Shown here piece after piece: positions 25,130-36,883 of a stretch of DNA of 64,000 nt. Source of the stretch: Sinonovacula constricta (taxonomy: Eukaryota > Mollusca > Bivalvia > Cardiida > Solecurtidae); the NCBI GenBank assembly GCA_007844125.1, contig CM017563.1:27022999-27086998 (forward strand), given 5' to 3'. How positions within the stretch are numbered: position 1 is the first letter of the stretch; the number at the start of each line of letters is the position of its first letter. Position numbers and translations under genes: made by a program. The notes under the pieces were generated by a model, which saw nothing but the letters and a program-made list of their open reading frames with translations, searched no databases and was not told the DNA's origin.

Positions 25130-25272
25130 GTTTGTGGCCGTTAAGTTACACCATACATAGATGACGTCATAAACATAAAGATTTGCACGCGCGAATCTAT
25201 GAATGTCGTCAAATTTCGCGAGAGTTCCGGTTGCGGTATTTGTTTTTGGATCAAAATGGGACAATCTGTGTA
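25130..25272 (+). other. Possible first exon and CRE-like site
   Basis: TGACGTCA (25162-25169), a perfect CRE-type palindrome, lies in a short stretch richer in CpG. A strong donor-like site (AAGGTAAGTGG) follows at about 25270. Together with the splice-flanked segment at 25666-25760 it could be a noncoding 5' exon of a plus-strand gene. No protein evidence supports it. Confidence 0.25.
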
Positions 25273-25665
25273 AGGTAAGTGGGGTCCGTGTAAACAATAC
25301 ATGAATGTGCATCTCGCTTTATTATAATATCATTCTGACATGTTGTCTTTGCTAATAGAATTCGTAATTTAAAAAAAAGTCATCATTCATCCTTGGTGCA
25401 CGTCATGTTCGTCAGTTTTATTTTTTGATATTTTGAAATAAGATGTTAATAGTGTACATCTATAAACTCATTTGGTCATTTATTTGTAAAACTAGTGCGC
25501 ATACTAAAAATAATACAAAATATTGGTTTTGGCTTCGGTCTCTCGAGGTCTCGTTGAATTTTAAAACTACGGAAGCGTGGAGTGGACACATTAAAAAAAG
25601 ATAAATAGTATGATGTAGCAAGCTAACCCTTAATAATAGCCTCTATTATTACTATTTTCTTTCAG

Positions 25666-25760
25666 GTTTCATGTACTGAGTGTGCTTTGACAAGCAGACA
25701 GAAGACAGAAGCCTATGTTGACACGATAATATATGGTGCTTACGGTTGTTTGTCGTAACG
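25666..25760 (+). other. Possible noncoding exon
   Basis: A pyrimidine-rich acceptor (CTATTTTCTTTCAG) precedes it and GTAAGT follows immediately at 25761. The 95-bp segment has no long open frame, so if real it would be a 5' untranslated exon, perhaps of the gene ending near 27.8 kb. This rests on splice-site strength only. Confidence 0.3.
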
Positions 25761-25984
25761 GTAAGTGTTTTAAAACTGAGAACTTTTTAGACACACACAT
25801 TTACATTAAAAATTGTTAAAATATAATTAAAAGCACACAATCGAAAAACAAAGCACAGATATCTTGTATAGATCTGAAGGGATGTGTATATATAAAATTC
25901 TAAACATATAGAAGCACTTAAGTAATTGGCAGGGTATATAGCTATGTACATCACTACAGTTTGCTTAACGTTATTAGACTTATG

Positions 25985-26965
25985 TATTATCATCATCATC
26001 ATCTGTCCCATGGCGGTTGGGGCGCTACAGATGACCTGTCAACCAGTCCTCTCCATCCATCCCTGTCCTACGCACATTTGAGCGCCTCGCTCAGCTTCAA
26101 TCCTGTCCATTCTGTGATGTTGTCTTCCCATCTCTTCCCATCTATTCTTCTGTCTTCCTCTCTTTCTTCCTCCCCTGACTGTTCCCTGAAGCACTGTCTT
26201 GGCAATCCCCTCTCCTCTTGTTACGTGGCCGAACCATTTTAGTTTGCGCCTCTTGATGGTGGTTAGAAGATCTTCATAGGGACCAATGGCTTGCCTTATT
26301 CTGTTTTTGACTTACTCATTGGTTATGTTGCATACAGGAAAAATGATTAGATAAGGGAACGCTTGAGTCTTATCTTTAAGCTGAGCGTATTGCCTTGTCT
26401 TTCCAAATGGTGTTCATCTTGGCAAGTGTAGCAGCTGTCATTGCAATTCTGGCTAATACTTCAGGCTTGGACCCCTCATCTGAAACTATTGCTCCAAGGT
26501 ATTTGAAATTCTTCACGGTTTCAAGCTTTTCTCCGTTGACAGTGATGACAGTTTGGATGCCATTGTCATTGTTTGTCATCAGTTTTGTTTTGCACTGATT
26601 TCCATGCCGTAAGCTGTGGAGGATTTGTCTAGTTGCCTGACCAGGTTCTCCAGTTCTTGTTCTGAGCCTGCGAGTCCGTCCATATCATCAGCAAAACGCA
26701 GGTTTGTGATTATTCTATCACCAATACTGACTATTCCTTGGTGGTCTTCAAGTGTGTCTGTCATAATTCTTTCATGGAAAACATTGATGAATGTTGGCGA
26801 GAGCAAACATCCTTGTCTCACCCCTACTGTGGTTCGGAACCAGTCTGCAATGTCCCCGTTGAGGTAAACTGCACTGCTGTCCTTGTCGTAGAGGTTCTGT
26901 ATGGCGCGGATGAGGTTTGCATCAACATCAATGCAACATCAATGCAAACTTATGTATGTTGGTGA
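25985..26965 (-). mobile_element. RTE-like LINE copy, 5'-truncated, decayed
   Basis: On the minus strand the reverse transcriptase fragment (26821-26579) has VRQGC/MRQGCLLSPTF, then the catalytic FADD (26684-26695, intact) and DGLAGSEQELENLVRQLD. A second frame (26579-26376) has KNFKYLGAIVSDEGSKPEVL. An internal deletion of the following region is suspected at about 26376-26300. The C-terminal end can be read in pieces to GLVDRSSVAPQPPWDR at about 26020, followed by a (ATG)n tail at 25988-26000. These are typical of a non-LTR element family with an FADDIDGLAG-type motif. The tail marks the true 3' end, so the copy inserted in minus orientation. Confidence 0.8.
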
Positions 26966-27186
26966 ATAAAGTCATGAAATCTTCATGGCGTGTGTATTAT
27001 TTGTTTTGTTTGTTTGCAGTATGTGCAGTATGTGCCTGCCTGTTTGGAGCTTATGTCTTATATACTACAGTCAGACGCAGAACACAACAAACTTCAATGC
27101 CACATAATACAATGTGATTTGCAAACATAATAATATGTTATAGCAATCTATTGACAAGTCCTAGTCTGTACTCTTATTTTTTTCAG

Positions 27187-27315
27187 CATAATTATGATAT
27201 AAAATATGACACTGATAGCGGTCAGGTGTACTTTAAAATTCATCATTTAGTAAGAATGTTTACATGTTTAATCGACCATACAGGATATCAGGCCAGCATC
27301 TCTTCTTTATTTATG
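27187..27315 (+). CDS. Possible short exon upstream of Cys-rich domain
   Basis: The segment is preceded by TATTTTTTTCAG and followed by GTAAGT. It is 129 bp (43 codons) and open in one frame, which includes YDIKYDTDSGQVYF. The intron implied to the next coding block would be only 37 nt, which is unusually short, so one of the two sites may be wrong. No domain was recognised. Confidence 0.3.
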
Positions 27316-27379
27316 GTAAGTTCTATTTTAAGTGATATTGTCTTTTTAACAGATGTGAGCCATGTAGTCGTGCAAGATA

Positions 27380-27798
27380 TGCAGCAATGTGATTCGTGAT
27401 GGAGAGCCGTTTGTGAAACTAAGAGAAAAGGGCTGTCAGGGAATCAACCATGCCAGTAGTGTTCGACATGACAATATAGTCACCAAACCTGGTGATTTTG
27501 TACACATTAAGTGTAGACGAGACTTTATTATTATTCGTCAAACAAACGTGGAATCACAAACTGATTCTAGGACACATCTGCGTTTACAATGTGGTTTTGA
27601 TATTAAACCTCAGTGCCTGTTTTGTGCCAAACCAGCAAAGTATGTAGGTAGAAGTGAGGGTATGATATGTATCCAGTCCGTAGTCTTGAGTTTCAAACCA
27701 CTATAAGAAATCATTGTGCAGATAGAGGGGATAGTTGGTCAAATGATGTATTGTCCAGACTTCCACTAGCTATTGATTTATCAGTAAATATGAATTAA
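27380..27798 (+). pseudogene. Conserved invertebrate Cys-rich domain, frameshifted
   Basis: One frame (to 27706) contains VIRDGEPFVKLREKGCQGIN, KPGDFVHIKCRRDF and FDIKPQCLFCAKPAKYVGR. This is a Cys-rich, presumably zinc-binding arrangement found at the N-terminus of large uncharacterised protein families in molluscs and cnidarians. At about 27660 the similarity moves to another frame, with MYPVRSLEFQTTIRNH and DVLSRLPLAIDL, ending in TAA at 27796-27798. The shift indicates a pseudogene or a sequencing indel. The function of the family is unknown to me. The copy stops short of the usual family length. Confidence 0.5.
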
Positions 27799-27799
27799 G

Positions 27800-29700
27800 C
27801 TGGTTTGAACGCTGAATTATTGTATGCCGTAATTTCATTGTGAGTTGAAATAAATACTGTACAATCACTTGTATTTTACAAGAGCTTTTTGTTAATTCTC
27901 ACAAATGACATGAATTGCGATTTAAATACTCGAGAACACCATTTACAATAGCACCAGTATATGTTAAAACTATAAGTAGATGCGAATTTACATATTTGCG
28001 AATATTGTGTAGGCATTTTATGTCGCTAAATGAACACATCGCGAATAAGTAGTGTTTACAGTAGTTAATTCATATTTCCATAGTTTCTATGTATTTGCTT
28101 CAGATTGACTATAATAAGGGTCATTATATTGATATCTACAAATTTACAATTGAAGTCATTGCGAACGCATGTGTTTAGTAACTAATTACAAACATACTAA
28201 AGATTGCATTAGCTTTGAGAAAGATTTATTATTTTATGGACGTTACGCATTTGTCAACGAATACACTTGATGTAATACACTGTTTTATCGTTATTTTCAT
28301 TAAATTGATATTGCATTTTGAATATGATGCTGCAAAACTGCATGTATAGGTGTGGCGTTAGTACTCTTCTGTTATTGCATTTAAACATCGTATTATTTAC
28401 TTAAATCACTTGTGTGAAAGTGATTGTGAAATCATTGCAAATTAATGTCACATTATTGTTATTTGAATGAAAGTATGAGTATTGTCTATACATGTACTTA
28501 TTTATGAGCCTGTATTGAGTATGTGTTTACAAAACTTCATGCGTTTTCCAAAAATTAATGTTAACTAATTGTACTAAGTCTTGAAACAGATGGAGATTAT
28601 GTAAAGATATTTTCTTTCAGTCGGAATATATTAACATAACGTGTCATAATTATACAATATTTTGTTTGTTTTAATTGTTTTCAACGTTAGTGGAAATTGT
28701 TACAAATTGAATTGTTATTTATACAATAATAAAGTGTTAATAATATTGTGATGAACAACAGCTAAGAAGTGGGTGGGGTAAATATCCTTGCATTTTTACT
28801 TAATTTGTCAATATTGGTTATATTTAGCAGATAATTTTAAAGACATTTAAACAAAAACAATGTTATAACAATGTATGTCAGCAATAAAATATTGGAACAT
28901 AAACGGTTTGTATATTGCAATTTTACTAACTTGATAGTGTTATTCTAGGTTTACCACTTACGAAAACAGTGGTCTACTTGGGTGCAAAACTGAAGAAAAA
29001 CTGCACCTTTTAGAGCTTGCAACTTTTAATATAACAACAAGCACATATTGTAGTTATGAAAACCAATGAAAACATTTCTTTTGCAATTTTATCTACCTTA
29101 GCCACTATTTGGGGCTACGCTGACTGGGTTATTAAGCATTGTTTTAAGACACTTGCACAAATTTGCCATGGTTTAGTTACAGTCCGGTCGAGTTTAATAC
29201 ACTTACTTGTTATTAAGTGTGACATTAATCTTTCGATAAAATATGTTTTTATTGTACGCGGCATGCCGTAATCACTACATGAAGAAGAAAATCCATGCAT
29301 CTATTGATAACGTGACAGCCTCATTCTTGTTAGGTACATTGCAAAAGAATCCAACAATATGCACTTTAAATTGTTAAATTCTGCAATTGTAACTTTTGCG
29401 TCATTGTCGGACCATTCAAAATTATAATTATGACTGAATTAAACACATAACATTTTAGATATTTAATTTGAGCTTTAAGCGGCTCAAAGTAGTTCAACAT
29501 TGTCGTGACATGTTTTATTCACTAAAGCTTAAGATAGCGCAATCACAATTTTGAAGGGCGGCATGCTACATGCATTATTTAGTGATGAGGTAAAATTTAG
29601 TACATTATCTCTAAAAAGTTTTGCTGTTTTAAACAAAGAAAAAATAAGACATATTACCGAGATGCTGTAAGGTTAAGGCTAGGTAGACAAGGTAATTAGG
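27800..29700. other. AT-rich spacer
   Basis: No supported exon. A short open frame at 29056-29271 has no domain and no splice context that would support it. Confidence 0.35.
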
Positions 29701-29739
29701 GGCATGCACTAACGCACACACACAGAGGAGTCCTGGAAA

Positions 29740-30040
29740 CAGAGCGTTAGCATGCACTTAAGCTCATACCGAGTCACCATGGTGACACAGCGTTAGCATG
29801 CACTTAAGCTCATACCGAGTCACCATGGTGACACAGCGTTAGCATGCACTTAAGCTCATATCGAGTCACCATGATGACACAGCGTTAGCATGCACTTAAG
29901 CTCATACCGAGTCACCATGGTGACAGAGCGTTAGTATGCACTTAAGCTCATACCGAGTCACCATGGTGATAAAGCGCGATGTCGAGCTTAGGAGCATGCA
30001 CTAAAGCACATATGCAGAGCCGCCATGATGACAGAGCGTG
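29740..30040. repeat. 46-bp tandem repeat containing a 14-bp palindrome
   Basis: About five good units of 46 bp (start ACAGCGTTAGCATGCACTTA) are followed by one or two decayed ones. Most units contain GTCACCATGGTGAC, a perfect 14-bp palindrome, and GCATGC. The third unit has a point change in the palindrome. Confidence 0.9.
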
Positions 30041-30049
30041 ATGTCGACA

Positions 30050-31500
30050 CAAAAGGTCCACGACTAACACATGTACGACTAATGTACATTGATGAAAAGA
30101 AAACAATCAAAATAAACCAAATGTTTACACGAATAACGATTACCCGTGAGTGTCTCCACTGTCAAAATAAAATATACACATACAGAAAGGTTACATCTGT
30201 AAAAGGAATAACAAAAGTAACGTATGCTACTTCCAGGTATATATTTCCACTGGATAAGCCTAATACACGTTTGTCTTTCTCAACGCATCTCTATGCAGTG
30301 AGGCGTTTATTTTAGATGACTACCATTACAGAGTATAACACACCTATTCCACACTCATATTCATAAAGTTCGTTCAATGGCAAACTGCATTTTACATCTT
30401 AAACATTGATCCCGCAAGGTATGTGGTATTTGTTTAATAAAAGTTCCATTAAAATTTCTTTGCATATATGTATTCGCTATAGAAATCTTTAATTTGTATG
30501 TGGAAGTCTTCGAAACCGTTTAATGGAATTCTTATTGTTTTTTTTGCTCAAGTCCTAAATGGGTTTGGCTAATTTGGTATATATAGATCCCTCACGTTCT
30601 ACCAGCTTACCTGCCCAGGGGAGGGGGTGTGGGCAGGGAGTTCCGGAACTCGTCCTTCCCCGTCAACCAATACGTGTTCGCCATACCTTTACCCTGTGAA
30701 GAGATTAAATATAAAATTCAATGAATTCATGAAAGATAACACGCGAAAACCATTGTACATTCTAGTATATACATAATTATTCTTCTAATCTTATAGAGGC
30801 GTGGCAGTTAGCGACATTCACATACACCTGACCAGGTACAACCTGCATGGTTTGGGCCTCTGTCAGTAGGAGGACTATCATGTGAGGTCATGTGTTTTCT
30901 CATTGGTTCTATGTACAGATTTGTACTTGTCAAAGGTCTTCTCCTTCCATAATGAACATTAATAACATTATTAATCAATAATATAATTAATTTCAAAATA
31001 AAATATAACAAAGTACAATCTCAACATTTATTTTGTATCGTAAATGACACTTTAAAATAGTGAATCTTCGAAGTAATTAGATGATTTAACCACTCTTCTA
31101 TACTCAGCCTCAATGCGACCCGCACTTTCAGGTGCGCTTATCTGTAAAAGCAATCCACAAAATAGTTTCTTAATGTAACATATACACTAGTACAGAAAAT
31201 GTGTCTTCAAAATAAAAACACACAAAAACAAAAAACAAAAACAAAACAACAAACGAAAACAAACACTCTTGAGTCTTTGGTAGTAAACATAATTTAAAAT
31301 GTGTCCACTTTGTGTAAATATTTAATAACTTTCCTAAAACAATGTCCTAATTAGTCCAAACTTCATGTGATCATGTCCTTTGAATGGCTTAATTACCATC
31401 ATAAATGTAATTTTAGGAATTATAACCTATGGTGGTTAAGGTCCTTGAGGGCGCAAAATATAATTCAACAGTGCTTTGTTTTTGTTACATGTTTTCAGTT
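30050..31500. other. AT-rich spacer with G-rich spot
   Basis: No exon was recognised. At about 30617-30640 four G-runs (GGGG, GGGGG, GGG, GGG) lie close together and could form a G-quadruplex. Confidence 0.4.
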
Positions 31501-31511
31501 ACAATGTGTGT

Positions 31512-31556
31512 GGGGGGTGGGGGTGGGGGTGGGGGCGCGTGTGTGTGTGTGTGTCA
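31512..31556 (+). repeat. G-quadruplex motif followed by (GT)n
   Basis: Runs of 6, 5, 5 and 5 G separated by single T (31512-31535) are followed by CGC and about eight GT units. This is a textbook intramolecular G-quadruplex pattern on the plus strand. Confidence 0.9.
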
Positions 31557-31801
31557 GAGCAGCTCTGTATATGACTGTTATATCGCCACATACCGCAAGT
31601 TGAAGTCGAGGGTGAACAAAACCAATGTATCATCATTAGATGCACTTGCTTAGTTACTCCACGCTTCACCGCTTTGCAGCGCTCTGCTGGCAATTTTAGT
31701 ATCAGCACATTGTTTTGTACTGCTGTTACTTTCGGTGTCTGCGTTTAGCGCCTTATTATTGTGTCCTGCTGTCAACTTACTTTTAAATTTATGTAGGCTT
31801 C

Positions 31802-33535
31802 TTGAAAAGCATTGGCATGCATTGCGACGAAATAATAGACGACGTAATTCTCGACGATATGTGGGATTCTATGGTTATGTCGCAGCATAAGTCATCATCT
31901 ATGGCAGTGCAGGAAGCAGCCAGTGCTGTGGAGCAGGAAGGGGGCGAAAGAAAGCGTCAAAGACTCGATGCCCTTGCCACTGGAGGCAGGCTCAACAATA
32001 TCTCGGAAAACCGCCCTGTCAGCTGATCAGATCGATAAGTTAAGCAATAAAGTAATCAAAAAGTTCTATACCAACTATGAGGCCCGGTTGGGCGCAAGTA
32101 TCACCGCCTTGTTAAAATCAGGAATTTTGCATATCTAGTGCTGGCCCGCAGGCACCGTGCTCCCAATTCCAGTCGACAGGCAAGCAATGCTTCAGACCGA
32201 CCTTGAGATAGACCCTTTCGTCAAGCATGCGCTAAGCCCCGCCACTTGTGAGCTGTATCATCGCCATGTCATATACTTATCTCCTTTTTACAGCAATGCT
32301 GAGCACTGTTTAGCTCTGTCAACTTGAATGTAGACTTAAGACTTCATAATATAGTACTCATGGAAACTCATCAGGAGCGCACGACGCTGATACAGCAGCA
32401 ACAACTAAGGCCTTCAAAAGAACCCTCAAAGAGTGGCTGCTGGGAGCAGGGGTCCATGCCCGGAAGAGAAAAAAGGAGAAAGCCCTTGAGGAGCTCCGGC
32501 AACTAAAAGGACAGCTGAAAGAAAAAAGAAGAAACTCCTTCACAACTAGCTCCAGCGAGACAGGAAAGGACGATAATTTAGTGCCTGCGGCTGACGGGGC
32601 GTCTCGACAAAGTCGGTATGATCTGGTCCTCGTTGCTGGCTCCCTTGTTTTAAGTGCTCTCGTCCGAGCGGCATCCCGAGAAGGTGTTAGCACAGATACT
32701 AATGGCAAAGCAGCTATTACAGCCCGTCAGAGCGTTAAATTAGAAAAGAAACTAGTGTTGAATATTTCGAATCAAAATTACATGCAATAATGTCAACCTC
32801 AGGACCAAACGGGAAAGAAATCGTAAGTGCTATCTACCACGGTGCCGTGGTTGCTGGTTTGACAATAGGCTTTGCACGGATATGTCGAGCCGCCCTACCC
32901 AAAACTTGACTTTACTCCTCGAGATGTGGGCATAGTAGTTGTTGATGTCACATCGGCTCTTGGAACCAGAGATCTGTTGTTAAAGCATGATCTCATTCCG
33001 GCGGAAATATTAAAGCTCTAGCACAAACAATATAAATGTGGTGATGCTGTTGGGAGGGGCAATAGCAAACGCTGCGGCGTTTACAGGCAGTAATTACCTG
33101 TTCTCGATGCTAAAAGACTCTAGCATCGGAAGAAGAGCGCCAAAGACTCATTGTTGCCATAGAACAGCTCTAGGCAGACAGGCGGCCTGAGCTAAAAAGC
33201 GGACACAAGGCTTGATTATATCGAGAATCAGCTTCGCCGTCAAGGCCACTCAATGAAAACTTTTAAGGTTGTAAACGCAGCTATGGCTGAATACGCTCTT
33301 GTGACCGGTCAGGCTAAGGCCGATCAACTCGAGCCCTTAAGCCGCGAACCTAGATTATCAGACTTCTATGAACCATTAAGCAATCAGAAAACCAGTGAGA
33401 TTGTGTCTATCGTGTTGGCGCTTTGTGTCGCCGGGGTTACAGCTTATTACATTGAAATAAATAATTTATTAATAGTTGTCCCGAGTTTATTTTTATTTTT
33501 GACTGCGACAACATGGGTGGAAGTCTACTGAGGTA
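31802..33535 (+). pseudogene. Polinton/Maverick-like relic, plus-strand genes, broken
   Basis: Several short frames run one after another on the plus strand in DNA visibly less AT-rich than its surroundings. The first (31815-32138, two frames) is acidic then basic. A Lys/Glu-rich coiled frame (about 32380-32580) leads into a hydrophobic stretch (YDLVLVAGSLVLSALV, 32620-32670). The piece at 32790-33010 has AVVAGLTIGFARIC, then DVTSALGTRDLLL. The last (33253-33531) ends with two adjacent membrane segments (IVSIVLALCVAGVTAYYIEI and LLIVVPSLFLFLTATTWVEV). Small membrane and coiled proteins in a convergent layout fit Polinton/Maverick (adintovirus-like) elements, but no capsid, ATPase or integrase was seen, so the assignment leans on the minus-strand part. 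Stops and frameshifts show decay. Confidence 0.4.
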
Positions 33536-33559
33536 TTTAAGCAGCTTAGCAGTGTAAGT

Positions 33560-34201
33560 GCCTTCTCGCCTGTTTACACAGCATGCCAGGGTTGTCCGTT
33601 CCTTTTAAATCAGAAAATTTACATTTTAAATGGACACCAGTCTTTCACGCATCACATGTATTTAAAGCGTATTGGTCTCTTCGGAAATTTGGCCTTTATT
33701 GACAATCAGGCTTGTTGGCCTCCAGCATATCCGCCCAGGAGTAGTCATGGAGGCAGCGTTTGCAGAAGTGTTTTTCTCTCTGTGTTTGCTTTCATAGTAA
33801 GAAGCCGGCTCAGGCTTTTAACAAGAGCGCTGTGCATTTCTGCCGGCTGCTCGCTGATCCGGTGGACAATAACCCCCTTGTCCCAGCCAAAAGCCAAACA
33901 CATTGATTGCTAGATTGTTGAGCTTCTCAATCTTGAAAACCTGTGATACCGGCGTCGTGAATGTCCTCGAAGTTGAGGTCGTCATAGGTTTGATACCTTC
34001 ATGTCATCTCTGGATAATGTGGCGGCTGGGGGACCTTGGTAGCCCGAAGAGCCCATCTGAGGCACATGTCGCCCGCGTTTTTACGTTGATGCACACCTTC
34101 TTGTTTTTCAGGGCTGTTGGGAGAGGGATGCATGAACCGCCTTTTAAGCGCTGGTACCGCGTTATGTTTATGTACTCGCAGGACAAGAGGATCAGCCACA
34201 T
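33560..34201 (-). pseudogene. N-terminal region of Polinton-type DNA polymerase B ORF, broken
   Basis: Minus-strand frames show a collinear set of motifs that I associate with the region in front of the family B DNA polymerase of Polinton-like elements. KGGSCIPLPTALKNKKVCIN is followed by a decayed middle and FKIEKLNNLAINVFGF (about 33930). Farther on, a decayed zinc-finger-like stretch lies around 33800-33730. Stops break it repeatedly, and the polymerase exonuclease and catalytic motifs are absent. It is described only as a dead remnant. Confidence 0.4.
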
Positions 34202-35254
34202 GGTTTACACTCGGTCAACCGCCCAGGCTAAGCCTCTGTGTGTCCACATCTCTTGCCGTCCTAGGATTTGATAAATAGCTCTATCGATGACCTTATTCAT
34301 CCCATCCTACAGAACGGCCTCCTGCTGGTAGCAGGCTACAGGCTCTGTATACATCTCGACATCGTCTTGCTCTTTTTTTGCTTAGCTGTACATTTAGGGC
34401 GAGTTGGAACTTAATACCGTTTAGGGTCTGAATTTCATTTCTTTTGCAAGCTTATACCGATTAAAGCTTGTACTCCTTCCAGAAACGCTCTAGAATCTAT
34501 ATGGGCGGGCTGCTCAGAAAGGTCCATTTTTTAGCTCCGTAGGTACTTACCGAAAGTCCTATGACTTTGGTGGAAACAAGGCTCAATTGTTTCGGGACTT
34601 GTATATCATTAAAGGAATCGGTCATGTCAGCTTCTTTGGCAGGAGGTAAGAATCAAACTCACCGTAGATCGCCTTCCTCTTCCCATCCTATACCGGTCTA
34701 GATGGACTAGATGTTCTAGTAATACTAGGCCGTAGAGGCTGAGGCAGGCCGTCTGGAATCGGCTCATCAAGGATGCTCCTACGACGGATATGATCAAGTT
34801 CATCGCTCAACGCTCAAAGCCACCCTGGATCTAGGGTAAGCGGGCCACTCGAACGTCTTTCCGAAGTAGTCCTGTCTCAGTGCTCTCGCTTCTTCTGTAT
34901 TAGACATGATGCAGTGCATATATGTGGTGGGTGCATTCTTATCTAAATGAACATTTCAAAAGCCGAGAGTCGTGCAACCTCTTTATACCAGATTCTCAAA
35001 GCGCGGTCTTCCCTGTGTTGTATCCACAGTGCGTACAGACGGATAACTTATAACAGACTCCAATTCCACTTTCCAAACACTGACGCGGTTAAAATCCTTT
35101 CCCGAGTCTAGCTTCATGGATGCTGCAGTACGCATTGACACAGCGCTTCCCACAGAACTATTTCGAGCTTAGGCGTAGCCAGTGGTAAGTATCTTTCCCG
35201 AGTCTCATTTGTGTATGGATATTTATGTTGGGTATATCAGATATACGCATTTAT

Positions 35255-35788
35255 TTACATCAATGAGTATATCCTTAGGTAACATTTAAGGTCCATAGCC
35301 TCGGTGGGAAAAAAGAACGCCGCCTTTTCTGCTAATATCTGGCGTTTGACCATGTCAAGCATCTCTTTGGCCTCGGTTGCAGCTTTTGCCCTAGCCAGGA
35401 TGTCCTCCTTGATCGCTGTATCTGGGATACCTACGGTAGAGACGGGATTCGACAGCATCTCGTTCCCGAGGTCAGCCTGAAGACTCAACCTGGGTGGCAA
35501 TGAGCGCAAATGAATCCCTAGGTTCTCCCTCACAAGTTGGGCCAGCTTACCTGCGGTCTGCCTAAATGCTTTCTGTATGACTGTAGAAAACTCCCTGTGG
35601 TCATGCACATACAGCTTTTGAGTCTCAATGGTATGCTGTAACTTCTGGATAGCCTCGCGCTTCTCATCGTCGGGAAGGCCCAAGATTCTTGCTTCTCTAC
35701 AGATGATGTCTCTATAACTGCATAAAGTAAGCGCGATGTGTGCATATAAATAACTCGCATGTGTGGGTGTCGTACAACACCCGGGCAT
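35255..35788 (-). CDS. Unknown helical protein, 177 codons
   Basis: This is the longest clean non-repeat open frame in the window: ATG at 35788, stop at 35255-35257. The protein is rich in Ala, Leu, Glu, Lys and Arg, with heptad-like stretches (DDEKREAIQKLQHTIETQKL; ILARAKAATEAKEMLDMVKR), so it is probably largely alpha-helical. The first 25 residues are different in character (Cys, Tyr) and may not be coding; a start farther in is possible. It has no membrane segment or known domain. It lies on the same strand as the polymerase-like remnant and in the same less AT-rich block, so it may belong to the Polinton-like element, as a structural or accessory protein. I do not recognise the family. 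Confidence 0.45.
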   Translation of the reverse strand: MPGCCTTPTHASYLYAHIALTLCSYRDIICREARILGLPDDEKREAIQKLQHTIETQKLYVHDHREFSTVIQKAFRQTAGKLAQLVRENLGIHLRSLPPRLSLQADLGNEMLSNPVSTVGIPDTAIKEDILARAKAATEAKEMLDMVKRQILAEKAAFFFPTEAMDLKCYLRIYSLM

Positions 35789-36278
35789 TTACCCAAAGGG
35801 CTTTTTGGACATATGCCAGCGGAGTCATGTTTCGGCGGCTAAACCCCTTTGTGAAGAATAAACTCGCCCAGAGATGTTGTCCCCATTGAGATGACCCTCT
35901 GTTCCAGGTGTGGAGGCTTAGCCGGGGCTGTGGCGGCTAAGCCTCTTTGAGAAATGAACCCCGGCAATGGGGCAATTACAGAAAATCGTAGCTTTGTGTT
36001 AAGACTTTTTTTCAGAGAACAGAACCGAGTATGTGGCGGTTAACGTCGTAGCTTTCAATTAAATGAAAAGAATAGCAGGCATTAATACGAGGGGCATTTG
36101 TAAAGTATTAATCAGTGCGATTTTTAACGTTAATCCGAGCGTAATTGGTACATGTTATACATGTATGGACAGATTAGACTCTCCTCTACAGTTACGTGCA
36201 GGAGGAAACCGGAAAAACCCTACACAGTGAGCGCAATGTTCACTTGAATCGACTACGGTCAGGTACACTGCAGTTAAA

Positions 36279-36722
36279 ATGGCAGATAAAGAGAAAATTC
36301 TCAAGATGAGCAAAGAGCGTATTGTAAAATACGCGCATTGCTTGGCTATGCTGCACCTGATATTAAATCAGACTTCAACAAGGTTTATGGGGACAGTGCC
36401 CTATCGTATGCCACAGTTAGAAGATGGGTCCGTCTATTTACCTCCGGTAGAGAGGCGATAAAAGATGAGGCCTGTCCTGGCCGTCCAGTTACAACAATGA
36501 CTGACGGAAATATTGCCGCTGTTAAAAAAGCTGTGGAAGATGATGCCCGCTGTACAGTGGAGGTGATAAGTAATATATGTGGCATTAATTCGTCATCGGT
36601 TTTTCAAATATTGACTCGCGTGTTAAAGCTACGCAAGGTTTGCGCCAGGTGGATACCCCACCTTCTTACTGAGGACCAAAAACGGGAGCGCGTGCGAATT
36701 AACATTACGCCGAAATTTGATT
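36279..36722 (+). pseudogene. Mariner transposase, N-terminal part
   Basis: The first frame from ATG 36279 (MADKEKILKMSKERIVKYAH) shifts to a second frame (36338-36724) with SYATVRRWVRLFTSGREAIK, GRPVTTMTDGNIAAVKKAV and the second helix-turn-helix region ending LTEDQKRERVRI. These are the paired DNA-binding helix-turn-helix domains of mariner transposase. Similarity ends at about 36700, where the foreign insertion begins. The initial frameshift alone would inactivate the copy. Confidence 0.9.
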
Positions 36723-36883
36723 GACAGGACAAGACGCCTAGCGTTAGCTAATCAGCGCGCTCCATTTGGTCACGTGATTCTTTTGTTTTCGGTCGCCATT
36801 TTCCTTGGACAAGCTGATTGCATTTCGTTGACCAAGAAACGGAGGAATAATTCTGATTTTAATAACAAAAAAGCGAGAAGAAA

